Source of the DNA: Bacteroidales bacterium
GTDB taxonomy: Bacteria > Bacteroidota > Bacteroidia > Bacteroidales > UBA7960
DNA length: 39,808 nt
Assembly: GCA_003559855.1 (NCBI GenBank)
Contig: PWJZ01000111.1
Span: forward strand, 1-39,808
Direction: 5' to 3'
Numbering within the stretch: the first letter of the stretch is position 1; every line of letters starts with the position of its first letter. A model generated the notes under the pieces. That model did not search any database and was not told the DNA's origin. It saw nothing but the letters and a program-made list of their open reading frames with translations. Of this stretch, positions 9,654 to 17,336 are shown piece after piece. Both the position numbers and the translations under genes were made by a program.

Positions 9654-9988
9654 AAAGTAAGAGACTAAGAGTCTAATTAGTGTTTGTCCGTAAAGTCAAA
9701 CTTTTTTGATTAACGAATATCGATTAACGATTTATGATTTTAGAAGTTGAGAGAAAATCAGGTGATTATGCCAAACTTCGTAAATCGTTAACTTAGCGTG
9801 CCGAACAAAGGGAGACAATGACCGAAGGGAATAACATTGCGATCTCACGAACACCAAATAAAATATAATATTAAATGAGTAATCCTTGTTCTTAAATCAA
9901 AAGAAAAAAATACAGACAAATATTAAGGGGGGTTGAATGACCGGGAGGGGAATTTTAAAAATAATTGTTAAACTCATTTTATTAAATT
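9654..9988. repeat. Repeat-bearing insert inside the sdhCAB operon
   Basis: 335 bp between sdhA and sdhB with no ORF. It contains a 28-bp sequence (9675-9702, starting AATTAGTGTTTGTCCG) that closely matches both inverted ends of the MITE-like element at 37059-37307. Next come short direct repeats of CGATTAACGA and an imperfect inverted repeat (TTAACGATTTATG at about 9724-9736 with CGTAAATCGTTAA near 9780-9792). A fragment resembling the dispersed GCAATCTCACG-type repeat follows (GCGATCTCACGAAC, about 9839-9852). The other end of the element is not visible, so this looks like a decayed or one-ended copy. Confidence 0.6.
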
Positions 9989-10744
9989 ATGAAGATCAGA
10001 TTAAAAATATGGAGGCAAAAAAATTCGACGGCAAAGGGGCGTTTTGTAAAGTACAAGCTTGAGAATGTATCGCCGGAGATGTCTTTTTTGGAGATGCTGG
10101 ATTTTTTGAATGAACAGCTTATCAAAAGCGGTGATGATCCTGTTGCTTATGATCATGATTGTCGGGAGGGTATTTGCGGGGCATGTGGTTTGTATATAAA
10201 CGGGAGGCCACACGGGGCTCAGAAGAAGACGACGACTTGTGAGCTGCATATGCGTGTATTCGATGATGGCAGTACAATTATTGTGGAGCCGTGGCGGTCA
10301 AGGGCTTTTCCGGTTATCAAGGATCTTATGGTTGACCGGACGGCACTGGACGAGATCATCAGATCGGGCGGATACATTAGCGTTAATGCCGGCTCTGCAC
10401 CTGAAGCAAATTCAATTCCCGTCGGCAAACATGAATCGGATAAAGCGTTTGATGCCGCCGAGTGTATAGGTTGCGGAGCATGTGTTGCCGCATGTAAAAA
10501 TTCATCAGCCATGTTGTTCGTAGCTGCTAAAGTGTCTCAATTAGCCCTGTTGCCTCATGGTAAAACGGAAGCCGCTGACAGGGTCAAAAAAATGGTGAAA
10601 AAATCCAATGAACTCGGGTTTGGCGGTTGCTCAAATACCTATAGCTGCGAATATGATTGCCCGAAAGCTATACCCGTGGAATTTATAGCTAAAATGAACC
10701 GCGAATTTTTTAAAGCTAAAGTTTGTAAACAAAAAGTGGAATAA
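9989..10744 (+). CDS. sdhB: Succinate dehydrogenase/fumarate reductase iron-sulfur subunit
   Basis: 251 residues. The N-terminal 2Fe-2S ferredoxin domain has its four cysteines at C58, C63, C66 and C84 ([13 protein letters not shown]). The C-terminal domain has the 4Fe-4S motif C159-x2-C162-x2-C165-x3-C169, followed by C214, C220 and C224-Pro, which with the last Cys of the first motif supply the remaining clusters. It carries electrons between SdhA and the SdhC hemes. Length is normal. It follows sdhA after a 335-bp repeat-containing spacer. No convincing promoter was found there, so co-transcription with sdhCA is possible but not certain. Confidence 0.94.
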   Translation: MKIRLKIWRQKNSTAKGRFVKYKLENVSPEMSFLEMLDFLNEQLIKSGDDPVAYDHDCREGICGACGLYINGRPHGAQKKTTTCELHMRVFDDGSTIIVEPWRSRAFPVIKDLMVDRTALDEIIRSGGYISVNAGSAPEANSIPVGKHESDKAFDAAECIGCGACVAACKNSSAMLFVAAKVSQLALLPHGKTEAADRVKKMVKKSNELGFGGCSNTYSCEYDCPKAIPVEFIAKMNREFFKAKVCKQKVE

Positions 10745-10833
10745 AATAACGAACTTTTGTTGTTTTTTGTCAGTTATTATAAAAAAAAATTACCCAAAAG
10801 ACAAAAAGTTATAATTAATATTTAAATATTTCA

Positions 10834-10841
10834 TACCTTTG
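10834..10841 (+). promoter_or_regulatory. -7 element upstream of the ArsR-type regulator
   Basis: TACCTTTG matches TAnnTTTG fully, about 49 nt before the start codon. No TTTG at the -33 distance is present, so the promoter may be weak or activator-dependent. Confidence 0.4.
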
Positions 10842-10889
10842 ATGTGAAAAAAAAATGATCTTTTTAAAAATTAAAAAATAGTTTAAACT

Positions 10890-11186
10890 ATGGCAAATCA
10901 AAAATTAGACGCAAGAAAACTTGAAGATGCGGCAAGTAAATTGCGTGCTATTGCGCATCCGATGCGAATAGCAATTATCGAGATGCTTGATAAGAACAAG
11001 CAAATGAATGTAACCTCAATTTATGAAAAGTTGAAAATTGAGCAGGCTTCAGCTTCTCATCATTTGAATATTCTGAAAAGTAAAGGTGTCCTCGAAAGCA
11101 GAAGAAGCGGAAAAAATACTTTTTATTCCTTGAGGAATAATGCTTTAAAAACTATTATCGAGTGTATTGAAAAATGTAATCAGTAA
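10890..11186 (+). CDS. ArsR-family winged-helix transcriptional regulator
   Basis: 98 residues forming one winged helix-turn-helix. RAIAHPMRIAIIEML is the typical ArsR first-helix segment, EQASASHHLNILKSKGVLESRR is the recognition helix region, and NTFYSL is the wing. The classical alpha-3 metal site (ELCVCD) is absent; the only cysteines are in the C-terminal IECIEKC, so sensing may involve another ligand or redox state. It lies 145 bp after sdhB on the same strand, with its own -7 match upstream and a strong terminator downstream, so it is probably monocistronic. Its target genes cannot be told from the sequence. Confidence 0.88.
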   Translation: MANQKLDARKLEDAASKLRAIAHPMRIAIIEMLDKNKQMNVTSIYEKLKIEQASASHHLNILKSKGVLESRRSGKNTFYSLRNNALKTIIECIEKCNQ

Positions 11187-11217
11187 ACCCGGAAGGCTTC
11201 AACTTTTTATTTTAAAG

Positions 11218-11262
11218 GAGGGATTGTTAATAACTTTTTTTGTTAATATTCCCTCTTTTTTT
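11218..11262 (+). terminator. Rho-independent terminator after the ArsR-type gene
   Basis: An inverted repeat with a GAGGGA/TCCCTC base and A/T-rich upper stem (11218-11255) is followed by seven T (11256-11262). It lies about 32 nt past the stop codon. Confidence 0.75.
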
Positions 11263-11296
11263 CTCAATAAGGCTGCCTTAATGACTGCCGGAATAC

Positions 11297-12439
11297 TTAA
11301 TATGCACCAAAAGGATAGAATTTCAGACCAATCAAAACGGCAGGTCTGAGCCGGTCTTTAAAAAAGACGGGTTCATATGTTTGCAGTATCTGATAGGTTA
11401 TATTATACCCGGGCAACCTGTCGTCATTATGACTGAAAAAAGATTCGGAATCAGTTATATATCCCAGTCCGGCATTTAATACCACGGCTAAAAACCTCTC
11501 GGGAAAATATGTTAACTGCGCTTTCAGATTAATAGATCTGCCCTTGATCCCAACATAACGGATGTCTTGGCTTCGGAAAATAAAAGGATATGATTGTGAT
11601 CTTTTTTCAAATACAGGATGGTTCTCATGTTTGAAAAAGGAGAAACCGCCGCCGGCATCCAGAAACAATGGATTACCGTAGTGCTTTATCCTGGTTCTGT
11701 ACAGATAGGAAAAATCATGACTGATATAATTATCTTTGGAAAATATGTTACTTGTCAGATAGTAATTAACTGATGACTGCCTCGATAAATTATAACCAAC
11801 AGAAAAACTCATGAGATATAGAGGTTTATCATCGTAAACGTATCGGGCTCTTTCTATTTCTGTGTTTGTGTTTTCAAATGCAACCAGTTCACCGGGGTAG
11901 AGGTGCTTGTTCCACCAAATGGTTCCAAATGTTGTTTGAAATGAAAAGCCTTCAATAAAACGTGACAGTTTTCCGTGAATGTCACGTCCTTCTTTAGGGG
12001 GTTGAGGCTCATACCGCTTTGTAAAATACTTAATGTGCTGATCATCTTCAATAATATTATAATCGTTCCAAAAAATCGCAGAAGTATCTACCGGGCTGTC
12101 CATAAAGATATCCGTGTATTTAACCGTTTTATTGTACGGAATGGGTGATGCATCATCCAGCTTTGCATTGGTTACCGCGTAAACAGCATTAAAAACAAAA
12201 TGTTCCCCCGTCAATATGTTGATGTAGTGTATGTTTATATCATAGTAGTTAAGATAATACTTGCCGTCAAGTTTCCTGTAATTAACATTTGCCGAAGAAA
12301 ACCCCCTGAAAAATGAACCCGTATAAGCACTGTCGATTGATTCCAAATATATATTAGTGTAAGCAAGGTCATTTTCGTTTATTAAAATTGTTCCGCCAGC
12401 ATCAGTTTCAATGTGTTCAAAGTTTATTTTGAAATGCAT
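11297..12439 (-). CDS. C-terminal part of a stop-split outer-membrane carboxypeptidase-regulatory-like protein
   Basis: 380 residues from the first internal ATG. The same frame continues upstream (ending KIPFKGE-M) to the TAA at 12473-12475 that ends the neighbouring N-terminal part, so this is the downstream half of one gene. It has no signal peptide of its own and would not be exported alone. The last 200 residues alternate short hydrophobic strands with polar turns, as in an outer-membrane beta-barrel (LYLMSFSVGYNLSR, LFLDAGGGFSFF, LAVVLNAGLGYI), ending in LIGLKFYPFGAY with a terminal aromatic. The full-length family pairs an N-terminal regulatory-like domain with such a barrel. Function is unknown. 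Confidence 0.75.
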   Translation of the reverse strand: MHFKINFEHIETDAGGTILINENDLAYTNIYLESIDSAYTGSFFRGFSSANVNYRKLDGKYYLNYYDINIHYINILTGEHFVFNAVYAVTNAKLDDASPIPYNKTVKYTDIFMDSPVDTSAIFWNDYNIIEDDQHIKYFTKRYEPQPPKEGRDIHGKLSRFIEGFSFQTTFGTIWWNKHLYPGELVAFENTNTEIERARYVYDDKPLYLMSFSVGYNLSRQSSVNYYLTSNIFSKDNYISHDFSYLYRTRIKHYGNPLFLDAGGGFSFFKHENHPVFEKRSQSYPFIFRSQDIRYVGIKGRSINLKAQLTYFPERFLAVVLNAGLGYITDSESFFSHNDDRLPGYNITYQILQTYEPVFFKDRLRPAVLIGLKFYPFGAY

Positions 12440-12472
12440 CTCACCTTTGAAAGGTATTTTTTTTTCGTAAGT

Positions 12473-13255
12473 TTATTCAAAATTGTCGAAAAACCTTGGA
12501 TTTACTAAATGAGCCCTTAATTTCACATAGTCTGCCAGGTAAGTGTTGAAAACTCCGCCGTAAAACTTGATACTGTCTTCGTAATTTGGTGAGCCGGTAA
12601 ACTTTCGGAACCTTAGTATTTCAATCTGAGAATCCATTACAGATCTTTTATATGAGCTTTTATAGGAATCAATAAAAGCTTCTCCCATATAAACAACAGT
12701 ATCATATTTATACAGGATTTGCCTGTAAAATCCTTTGTACCGTGAACCATTGTCAGGATAGTTTTCGGATATTTTATAAAAAGCATTTTCCAGCAGATTC
12801 GGAACAAAATCGGCTTCCACCACTATTTCGGGTAAAACAGCTTTTTCAGCTTCGAGGTAAAATATGCGTGGCCTGGAATCCTCAATTTTCATATGCATGC
12901 TTAAGTACCCTACGAAGGAAACGGATACCTGAACCGGGAAATCCATGTCTTCAGGCAGATTATACCTGAAATATCCCTCCCTGTTTGAAACGGTACCATA
13001 GCCCGTATTCTCTATCACTATATGGGCAAAGTGCAATGGTTCACGGGTGTTTTTGTCGAGCACATAGCCCTGAAAAAAATTTGTTTTACCATAAGAGAAT
13101 AGCGTAAAAGCAAAAAAAAGAAAAAAGAAAAAAAGAGGTTTTAAGCAACAATGTTGCTCTGTTTTTTTGGGAACAGGTGGTTTAAGGACCAGGCAGGAAC
13201 AGCGATCTTTAAATATCTTATTATCTTTTGAGAAAATTCTTTCAAACAACATCAT
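12473..13255 (-). CDS. N-terminal part of a stop-split carboxypeptidase-regulatory-like outer-membrane protein
   Basis: 260 residues ending in RFFDNFE and then TAA. The reading frame is the same as that of the downstream half, so the break is a nonsense codon, not a frameshift. The start is unusual: a hydrophobic signal-like core (LFFFFLFFAFTLFSYG) begins only around residue 40 after a basic stretch. A carboxypeptidase regulatory-like domain follows (about 58-145, GYVLDKNTREPLHFAHIV through VSFVGYLSMHMKI), then VLPEIVVEADFVPN and a conserved middle region (YKGFYRQILYK). A two-start M-M is available and no better internal ATG is seen. Together the halves give about 650 residues, a plausible full length. 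Confidence 0.78.
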   Translation of the reverse strand: MMLFERIFSKDNKIFKDRCSCLVLKPPVPKKTEQHCCLKPLFFFFLFFAFTLFSYGKTNFFQGYVLDKNTREPLHFAHIVIENTGYGTVSNREGYFRYNLPEDMDFPVQVSVSFVGYLSMHMKIEDSRPRIFYLEAEKAVLPEIVVEADFVPNLLENAFYKISENYPDNGSRYKGFYRQILYKYDTVVYMGEAFIDSYKSSYKRSVMDSQIEILRFRKFTGSPNYEDSIKFYGGVFNTYLADYVKLRAHLVNPRFFDNFE

Positions 13256-13323
13256 AGAGTCATGAATTGGTAAACTCCCAAAAAGCCGGATACTTTCAGC
13301 AAATCTTATATTTTATTGCCGGT

Positions 13324-13351
13324 CAAAGTTACTGTAAAAAATTTCGGCAAA
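13324..13351 (-). promoter_or_regulatory. Possible promoter of the stop-split gene
   Basis: Read on the minus strand: TTTG (13348-13351), a 16-nt spacer, then TAACTTTG (13324-13331). The -7 box is a full match, but the spacer is slightly short. It lies about 70 nt before the start codon. Confidence 0.4.
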
Positions 13352-13405
13352 AAGTATGCCGTAGTTTAGAATATTTATTTAAATCAAAACGGAAATAAAA
13401 TTTTG

Positions 13406-15121
13406 TCAGTTATATTCTTTTTGATTAATGAGGTTTCCGTTGTCGTCATAGACCATTTGGATTAATCTGTTTCCATTTTCATCCCATATTATCCATCTTC
13501 CTACGCGAATCCCATTCTTAAAGCTTCCTCTTTGTTTTTGATTGCCGTTTCGATAATAAGATATGAACCTGCCATCCGGCCGGTTATTTTTAAACTCCTG
13601 TTTTCTGACTAAAATGCCTCTGTTGCAAAAGAATGACCACTTGCCCTGTTTCTGACCTTCTTCATAAACACCTTTTTCCATTAGGTTGCCGTTGCTGTAC
13701 CATTGTTCCCATTGGCCTTCCTTCAGGCCGTCTTTGTAATAACCTGAATATCGTTGGTTTCCGTTATCGTACCAGTGCTGTGCGGGGCCATGCCTGAATT
13801 CGTTGTTGTAATTGATAATATATTTTTTCCGGCCGTTTTCAAACCAGCCTTCCCATAATTTATCCATTTTGCCCATATTGAAGGATCCCCGGTCTTTCAT
13901 TTGACCGTTTTCATACCAGCTGGTCCATACTCCGTTTTCCCGGTTATCTTTGAAATGACCCTCATGGCTTTTGGCACCCGATTCAAACCATGTAGTCCAA
14001 AGCCCTGCACGATCTCCCATATCAATTTTCCCTTGCCTCAATTTGTTGCCGCAAGTGTAAAAATAAGTCCACTCACCATGCTGGATGCCCATTTCAAAAT
14101 CGCCTTTACTGGCCATATTAGCGTTTTCATGATAAAAGATCCATGTACTGTCTTGAAGGTCTTCAACAAGGTTTCCCTCCATCTCCGGATTACCCTTTTC
14201 ATAAAACCATCTTGCATAACCCTGCAGCTTATTGTCTTTATATGTTCCTTCAAATTTTAAATTGGCGTTTTCATAATAGCGCGTACTTTCACCAAATTTC
14301 CTGCCGCGGTTGTAGTTCACTATTTCCCTGATTTCACCGTTTTCATGGTAGAATTTCCATTCACCCTGCTTCAGCCCGTTTTTGATATATCCTTTTCTTT
14401 CAAGATTACCGTTTGGGTGCCAGCCTCTCGACAAACCCTCTTCATGCTGAATTTCAGACCACTTGGTACCATCTTCATACCAGTATTCCCACATACCGGT
14501 TTTTTTATCGTTTTCATAACTTCCTTTCGACCAAATGCCACCCGATTCATACCAGTAAGTCCATTCGCCGGTTTTAAGATCGTCATGCAGCGTGCCCTTT
14601 TCACTGGTGTTGCCGTTTGGATAAAAAGCTTCTTTTTTACCCGTATCGTAATCGTAATGCTTTTTTAAAGTACCGTCAGATGTCCGGAACTTCCAAAAAC
14701 CGGATCTGACATCGTTTTTGTAATTGCCTTCCGACATTTTCTCTCCGTTGTCGTGGTAGTATGTCCATTTTCCTTCCCTGGCTGATTCATGCCAAACCCC
14801 CGTTTTTTTCAAACTGCCGTCTTCATAGTATCCCCGGTATATCCCCAAACCATGATCATAATCAAAAGCCTTTAGTGTATCATTATGAAAATATTCCCAT
14901 ATACCGGATTTTTCCCCGTTATCATAATAACCCTTTTTTCTTAAAATGTCGTTTTTATCAAAGTAAATCCATTCCCCATGCTTTTTACCACTTTCAAGTG
15001 TATCACCCTGTCCGTGCAACCGATCGAAACGGTCGGAAAAAGGATATGCCTGTGATGCCTGGGAGTTAAAAGCCATTGCGGATAACAGGGCTGTAACAAA
15101 AAAAAGTTTTTTGTGTATCAT
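13406..15121 (-). CDS. Exported MORN-variant (YwqK-like) repeat protein
   Basis: 571 residues from the ATG at 15121. An upstream in-frame start at 15166 is rejected because it would overlap the promoter -7 box at 15164-15171, and because 15121 gives a clean signal peptide (MIHKKLFFVTALLSAMAFNS). The rest is about 22 tandem copies of a roughly 23-residue MORN-variant repeat, of the form G.WxxWYENGxxxxxGxYxxGxxxG. In shorter relatives these repeats are annotated as the YwqK family antitoxin-like, but here no toxin gene is adjacent. The array is aromatic- and Asn/Gly-rich and probably forms an extended beta structure in the periplasm or at the surface. Its partner or ligand is unknown, and it appears to be monocistronic. 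Confidence 0.85.
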   Translation of the reverse strand: MIHKKLFFVTALLSAMAFNSQASQAYPFSDRFDRLHGQGDTLESGKKHGEWIYFDKNDILRKKGYYDNGEKSGIWEYFHNDTLKAFDYDHGLGIYRGYYEDGSLKKTGVWHESAREGKWTYYHDNGEKMSEGNYKNDVRSGFWKFRTSDGTLKKHYDYDTGKKEAFYPNGNTSEKGTLHDDLKTGEWTYWYESGGIWSKGSYENDKKTGMWEYWYEDGTKWSEIQHEEGLSRGWHPNGNLERKGYIKNGLKQGEWKFYHENGEIREIVNYNRGRKFGESTRYYENANLKFEGTYKDNKLQGYARWFYEKGNPEMEGNLVEDLQDSTWIFYHENANMASKGDFEMGIQHGEWTYFYTCGNKLRQGKIDMGDRAGLWTTWFESGAKSHEGHFKDNRENGVWTSWYENGQMKDRGSFNMGKMDKLWEGWFENGRKKYIINYNNEFRHGPAQHWYDNGNQRYSGYYKDGLKEGQWEQWYSNGNLMEKGVYEEGQKQGKWSFFCNRGILVRKQEFKNNRPDGRFISYYRNGNQKQRGSFKNGIRVGRWIIWDENGNRLIQMVYDDNGNLINQKEYN

Positions 15122-15163
15122 CGTTTTGATTAATATTAAACAAATTATAACAATATTTGACTG

Positions 15164-15196
15164 CAAAGATATTCTCTTTTGATGTTGGTATTCAAA
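15164..15196 (-). promoter_or_regulatory. Promoter of the MORN-repeat gene
   Basis: Read on the minus strand: TTTG (15193-15196), a 21-nt spacer, then TATCTTTG (15164-15171). Both boxes match the consensus exactly. It lies about 43 nt before the chosen start and decides between the two candidate start codons. Confidence 0.7.
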
Positions 15197-15250
15197 ATAT
15201 GACCGGACTTTATGGCTGTTTTTTTCTGAAATAAACGATGGGAATTTTGA

Positions 15251-16222
15251 TTAATTATCTCTTTTAATGGTGAAATTGATCAATTTTTCCAAAGACTGTC
15301 TTGCATCAGAATCCGGGAAAGAGCTCAGGATCTTCAGTGCTTTGTTTTTGAAAAGATTCATTTTATTTTCCGTGTATTTTATTCCACCGCTTTTATTTAT
15401 CATATCTGTCAGTTCACTTACTTTTTCGGGGTTGTGGTTATGGTTTTTCACGATGTTGATTATTTTTCTTTTTTGTTTGTAATTGCTGTTATTCAGGAGA
15501 TATATAATTGGCAGTGTCATTTTCTGTTCTTTGATATCCATACCTTGAGGTTTACCTGTTTTTGATTTTTTGCAGAAATCGAGCAGGTCATCTTTTATCT
15601 GGAATGCAATTCCTATGTTTATTCCGATTTGATGCATTTTTTCGGTCGTTTCGTTTGGGGCTTTAGCTGAGGCTGCGCCGCCGGCAAAACAAGCAGCAAT
15701 CAACGATGCGGTTTTTTTTGTGATTATTTCGAAATAGGTCTCCTCCGCAATATCAAAAACCCGGGCTTTTTCAACCTGAAGCAGTTCGCCTTCGCTCATT
15801 TCCCTGACCGAATTCGAAACTATTTGTAAAAGCTCATAATCATTGTTGTCAAGGGCTAATAACAAGCCTTTCGATAAAAGGTAATCACCAATAAGTACCG
15901 ATATTTTATTTTTCCATAGAGCATTTAGCGAAAAAAACCCTCTTCGCTCATTTGAATCATCAACGACATCATCATGAATTAATGTTGCCGTATGCAATAG
16001 TTCAATTAATGAAGCTGCCCTGAATGTTTTTTCTGTGATACCCCCGCACATGTTTGCGGAAAAAAAGACAAACATTGGCCGCATCTGCTTGCCCTTTCTT
16101 TTTACAAGGTATCCTGTAATGGTGTTGAGCAATGGCACTTTACTTTTCATAGAGTTCCTGAACCGTTGTTCAAACTCTTTTATATGGCTTTTTATAGGGG
16201 CTTTTATTTCGTTTAGGGTCAT
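15251..16222 (-). CDS. ispB: Long-chain polyprenyl diphosphate synthase
   Basis: 323 residues of the trans-isoprenyl diphosphate synthase family. Both aspartate-rich motifs are present: D84-D85-V-V-D88 (LIHDDVVDDSNERRG) and D211-D212-L-L-D215 (FQIKDDLLDF). GKQMRPMFV near residue 44 is the substrate-binding basic segment. The enzyme extends farnesyl diphosphate with isopentenyl diphosphate units, probably to the side chain of menaquinone, the quinone that would serve the sdhCAB complex here. The exact chain length cannot be read from the sequence, so the symbol is by family. It is single, cytosolic, with a full -7 match upstream. Confidence 0.88.
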   Translation of the reverse strand: MTLNEIKAPIKSHIKEFEQRFRNSMKSKVPLLNTITGYLVKRKGKQMRPMFVFFSANMCGGITEKTFRAASLIELLHTATLIHDDVVDDSNERRGFFSLNALWKNKISVLIGDYLLSKGLLLALDNNDYELLQIVSNSVREMSEGELLQVEKARVFDIAEETYFEIITKKTASLIAACFAGGAASAKAPNETTEKMHQIGINIGIAFQIKDDLLDFCKKSKTGKPQGMDIKEQKMTLPIIYLLNNSNYKQKRKIINIVKNHNHNPEKVSELTDMINKSGGIKYTENKMNLFKNKALKILSSFPDSDARQSLEKLINFTIKRDN

Positions 16223-16247
16223 TGTGAAAAGTGATATTAATTTTTCT

Positions 16248-16255
16248 CAAAAATA
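16248..16255 (-). promoter_or_regulatory. -7 element upstream of the polyprenyl synthase
   Basis: On the minus strand this reads TATTTTTG, about 26 nt before the start codon. No -33 TTTG was found at normal spacing. Confidence 0.4.
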
Positions 16256-16398
16256 GTCATTTTAGTTATTTAAGCCTTTAATAATCAATTAACAAATGAA
16301 TTTTTTTATTAATCGGCCAAAAAATACGGTAAACGGATAGGAATGTTCAGGATCAGAGGCATGGAGAAGGGGCCGGCAAAAAGGACACCCGTTTCAGG

Positions 16399-17214
16399 TT
16401 ATTCTATTATGATGGTTTCCCTGCTTATTGCTGATGCAAAAAACAAGCCTATGGCATTATTTGATATATTACTATGTATATTTGCCGGGGGCGGGCTGAA
16501 CGGACCGCTGCTGAAACCCGATTCGGAAAATATGCCGCTAAAAAACAATAAAGCATCTTCGGTAATTGAATGTGTATCAACTCTCACGGTATCATGTTTC
16601 TGAATGTTGTGATCATAATTCCAGCGTGTTATTTCTAACCCGTCGATATATATGCCGTCAAAAAATTCATCGTCGATAAACAATACCTTGTTGATGGAAT
16701 CGGTAATGAGCTCTCCGTTCCGGTAAAGATGCCACATATATTTGTCGCCTTTTCCTTCGGGTTCTTTTGCATAAAACAAAATGACATATTGCTCTCGTGC
16801 CTCATCCCATTCATAAACCAGAGAATCGGTTTCCATAACACGCTTCATGGTCGATTCGGCATGATATGATTCACCATCATGATTTATGATCAGGTTGTAT
16901 GTTCGGCCTACTACACCGTAAACATTTTCATCGGTCATATATATGCCGGGTTCGGCCTCAGTTAGATCAAAAACATTACCCAGGTTATCGGATACCGATA
17001 CCTCCGCTCCGGAAACCCTTTCGGTTTTCTCTTTTGAAAAATAGGGAGCTGTCATGGAAAGCTCTACAGTGTGCGATGTGGTGTCGGTAGTTATCATCCC
17101 GTCAACAACCAGCCTTGCATGATGATCATCATCGAGAATAAGATCAATCTCTTCAACACATGAAAAAAGACCGGTGAAAGCAACAAAGATTAGCGGCAGA
17201 TATATTTTTCTCAT
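16399..17214 (-). CDS. DUF4249 family lipoprotein
   Basis: 271 residues. It has a lipoprotein signal peptide with lipobox-like LFSC (Cys at about 19), so it is anchored in a membrane, probably the outer membrane. After it, RLVVDGMITTDTTSHTVELS, VSGAEVSVSDN and GRTYNLII are the pattern of DUF4249, a Bacteroidota family coded beside TonB-dependent receptors. It follows the receptor gene by 122 bp on the same strand, supporting a receptor/lipoprotein pair analogous to SusC/SusD-like loci. No substrate can be named. The length is on the short side for the family. Confidence 0.82.
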   Translation of the reverse strand: MRKIYLPLIFVAFTGLFSCVEEIDLILDDDHHARLVVDGMITTDTTSHTVELSMTAPYFSKEKTERVSGAEVSVSDNLGNVFDLTEAEPGIYMTDENVYGVVGRTYNLIINHDGESYHAESTMKRVMETDSLVYEWDEAREQYVILFYAKEPEGKGDKYMWHLYRNGELITDSINKVLFIDDEFFDGIYIDGLEITRWNYDHNIQKHDTVRVDTHSITEDALLFFSGIFSESGFSSGPFSPPPANIHSNISNNAIGLFFASAISRETIIIE

Positions 17215-17336
17215 TTTTATTATTTTTTTCTGATAACGGTTAACTTGTAACGGGCGAAATACATTTGCCGGACACCCGTCACTTATTATTAATTTTGGTT
17301 ACATAATTTCAAGCCATACAACATCTGTTTTTTTTC

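Noticed and set aside
12473-12475. Recoding of the split gene by selenocysteine or a frameshift
   Set aside because: The stop is TAA, not TGA, and the two halves are in the same frame, so neither mechanism fits.
15122-15166. Upstream start for the MORN-repeat gene at 15166
   Set aside because: It would overlap the -7 promoter box and spoil the signal peptide.
16343-16603. Plus-strand ORF at the 3' end of the DUF4249 gene
   Set aside because: It is antisense to the recognised DUF4249 coding sequence and shows no family resemblance.
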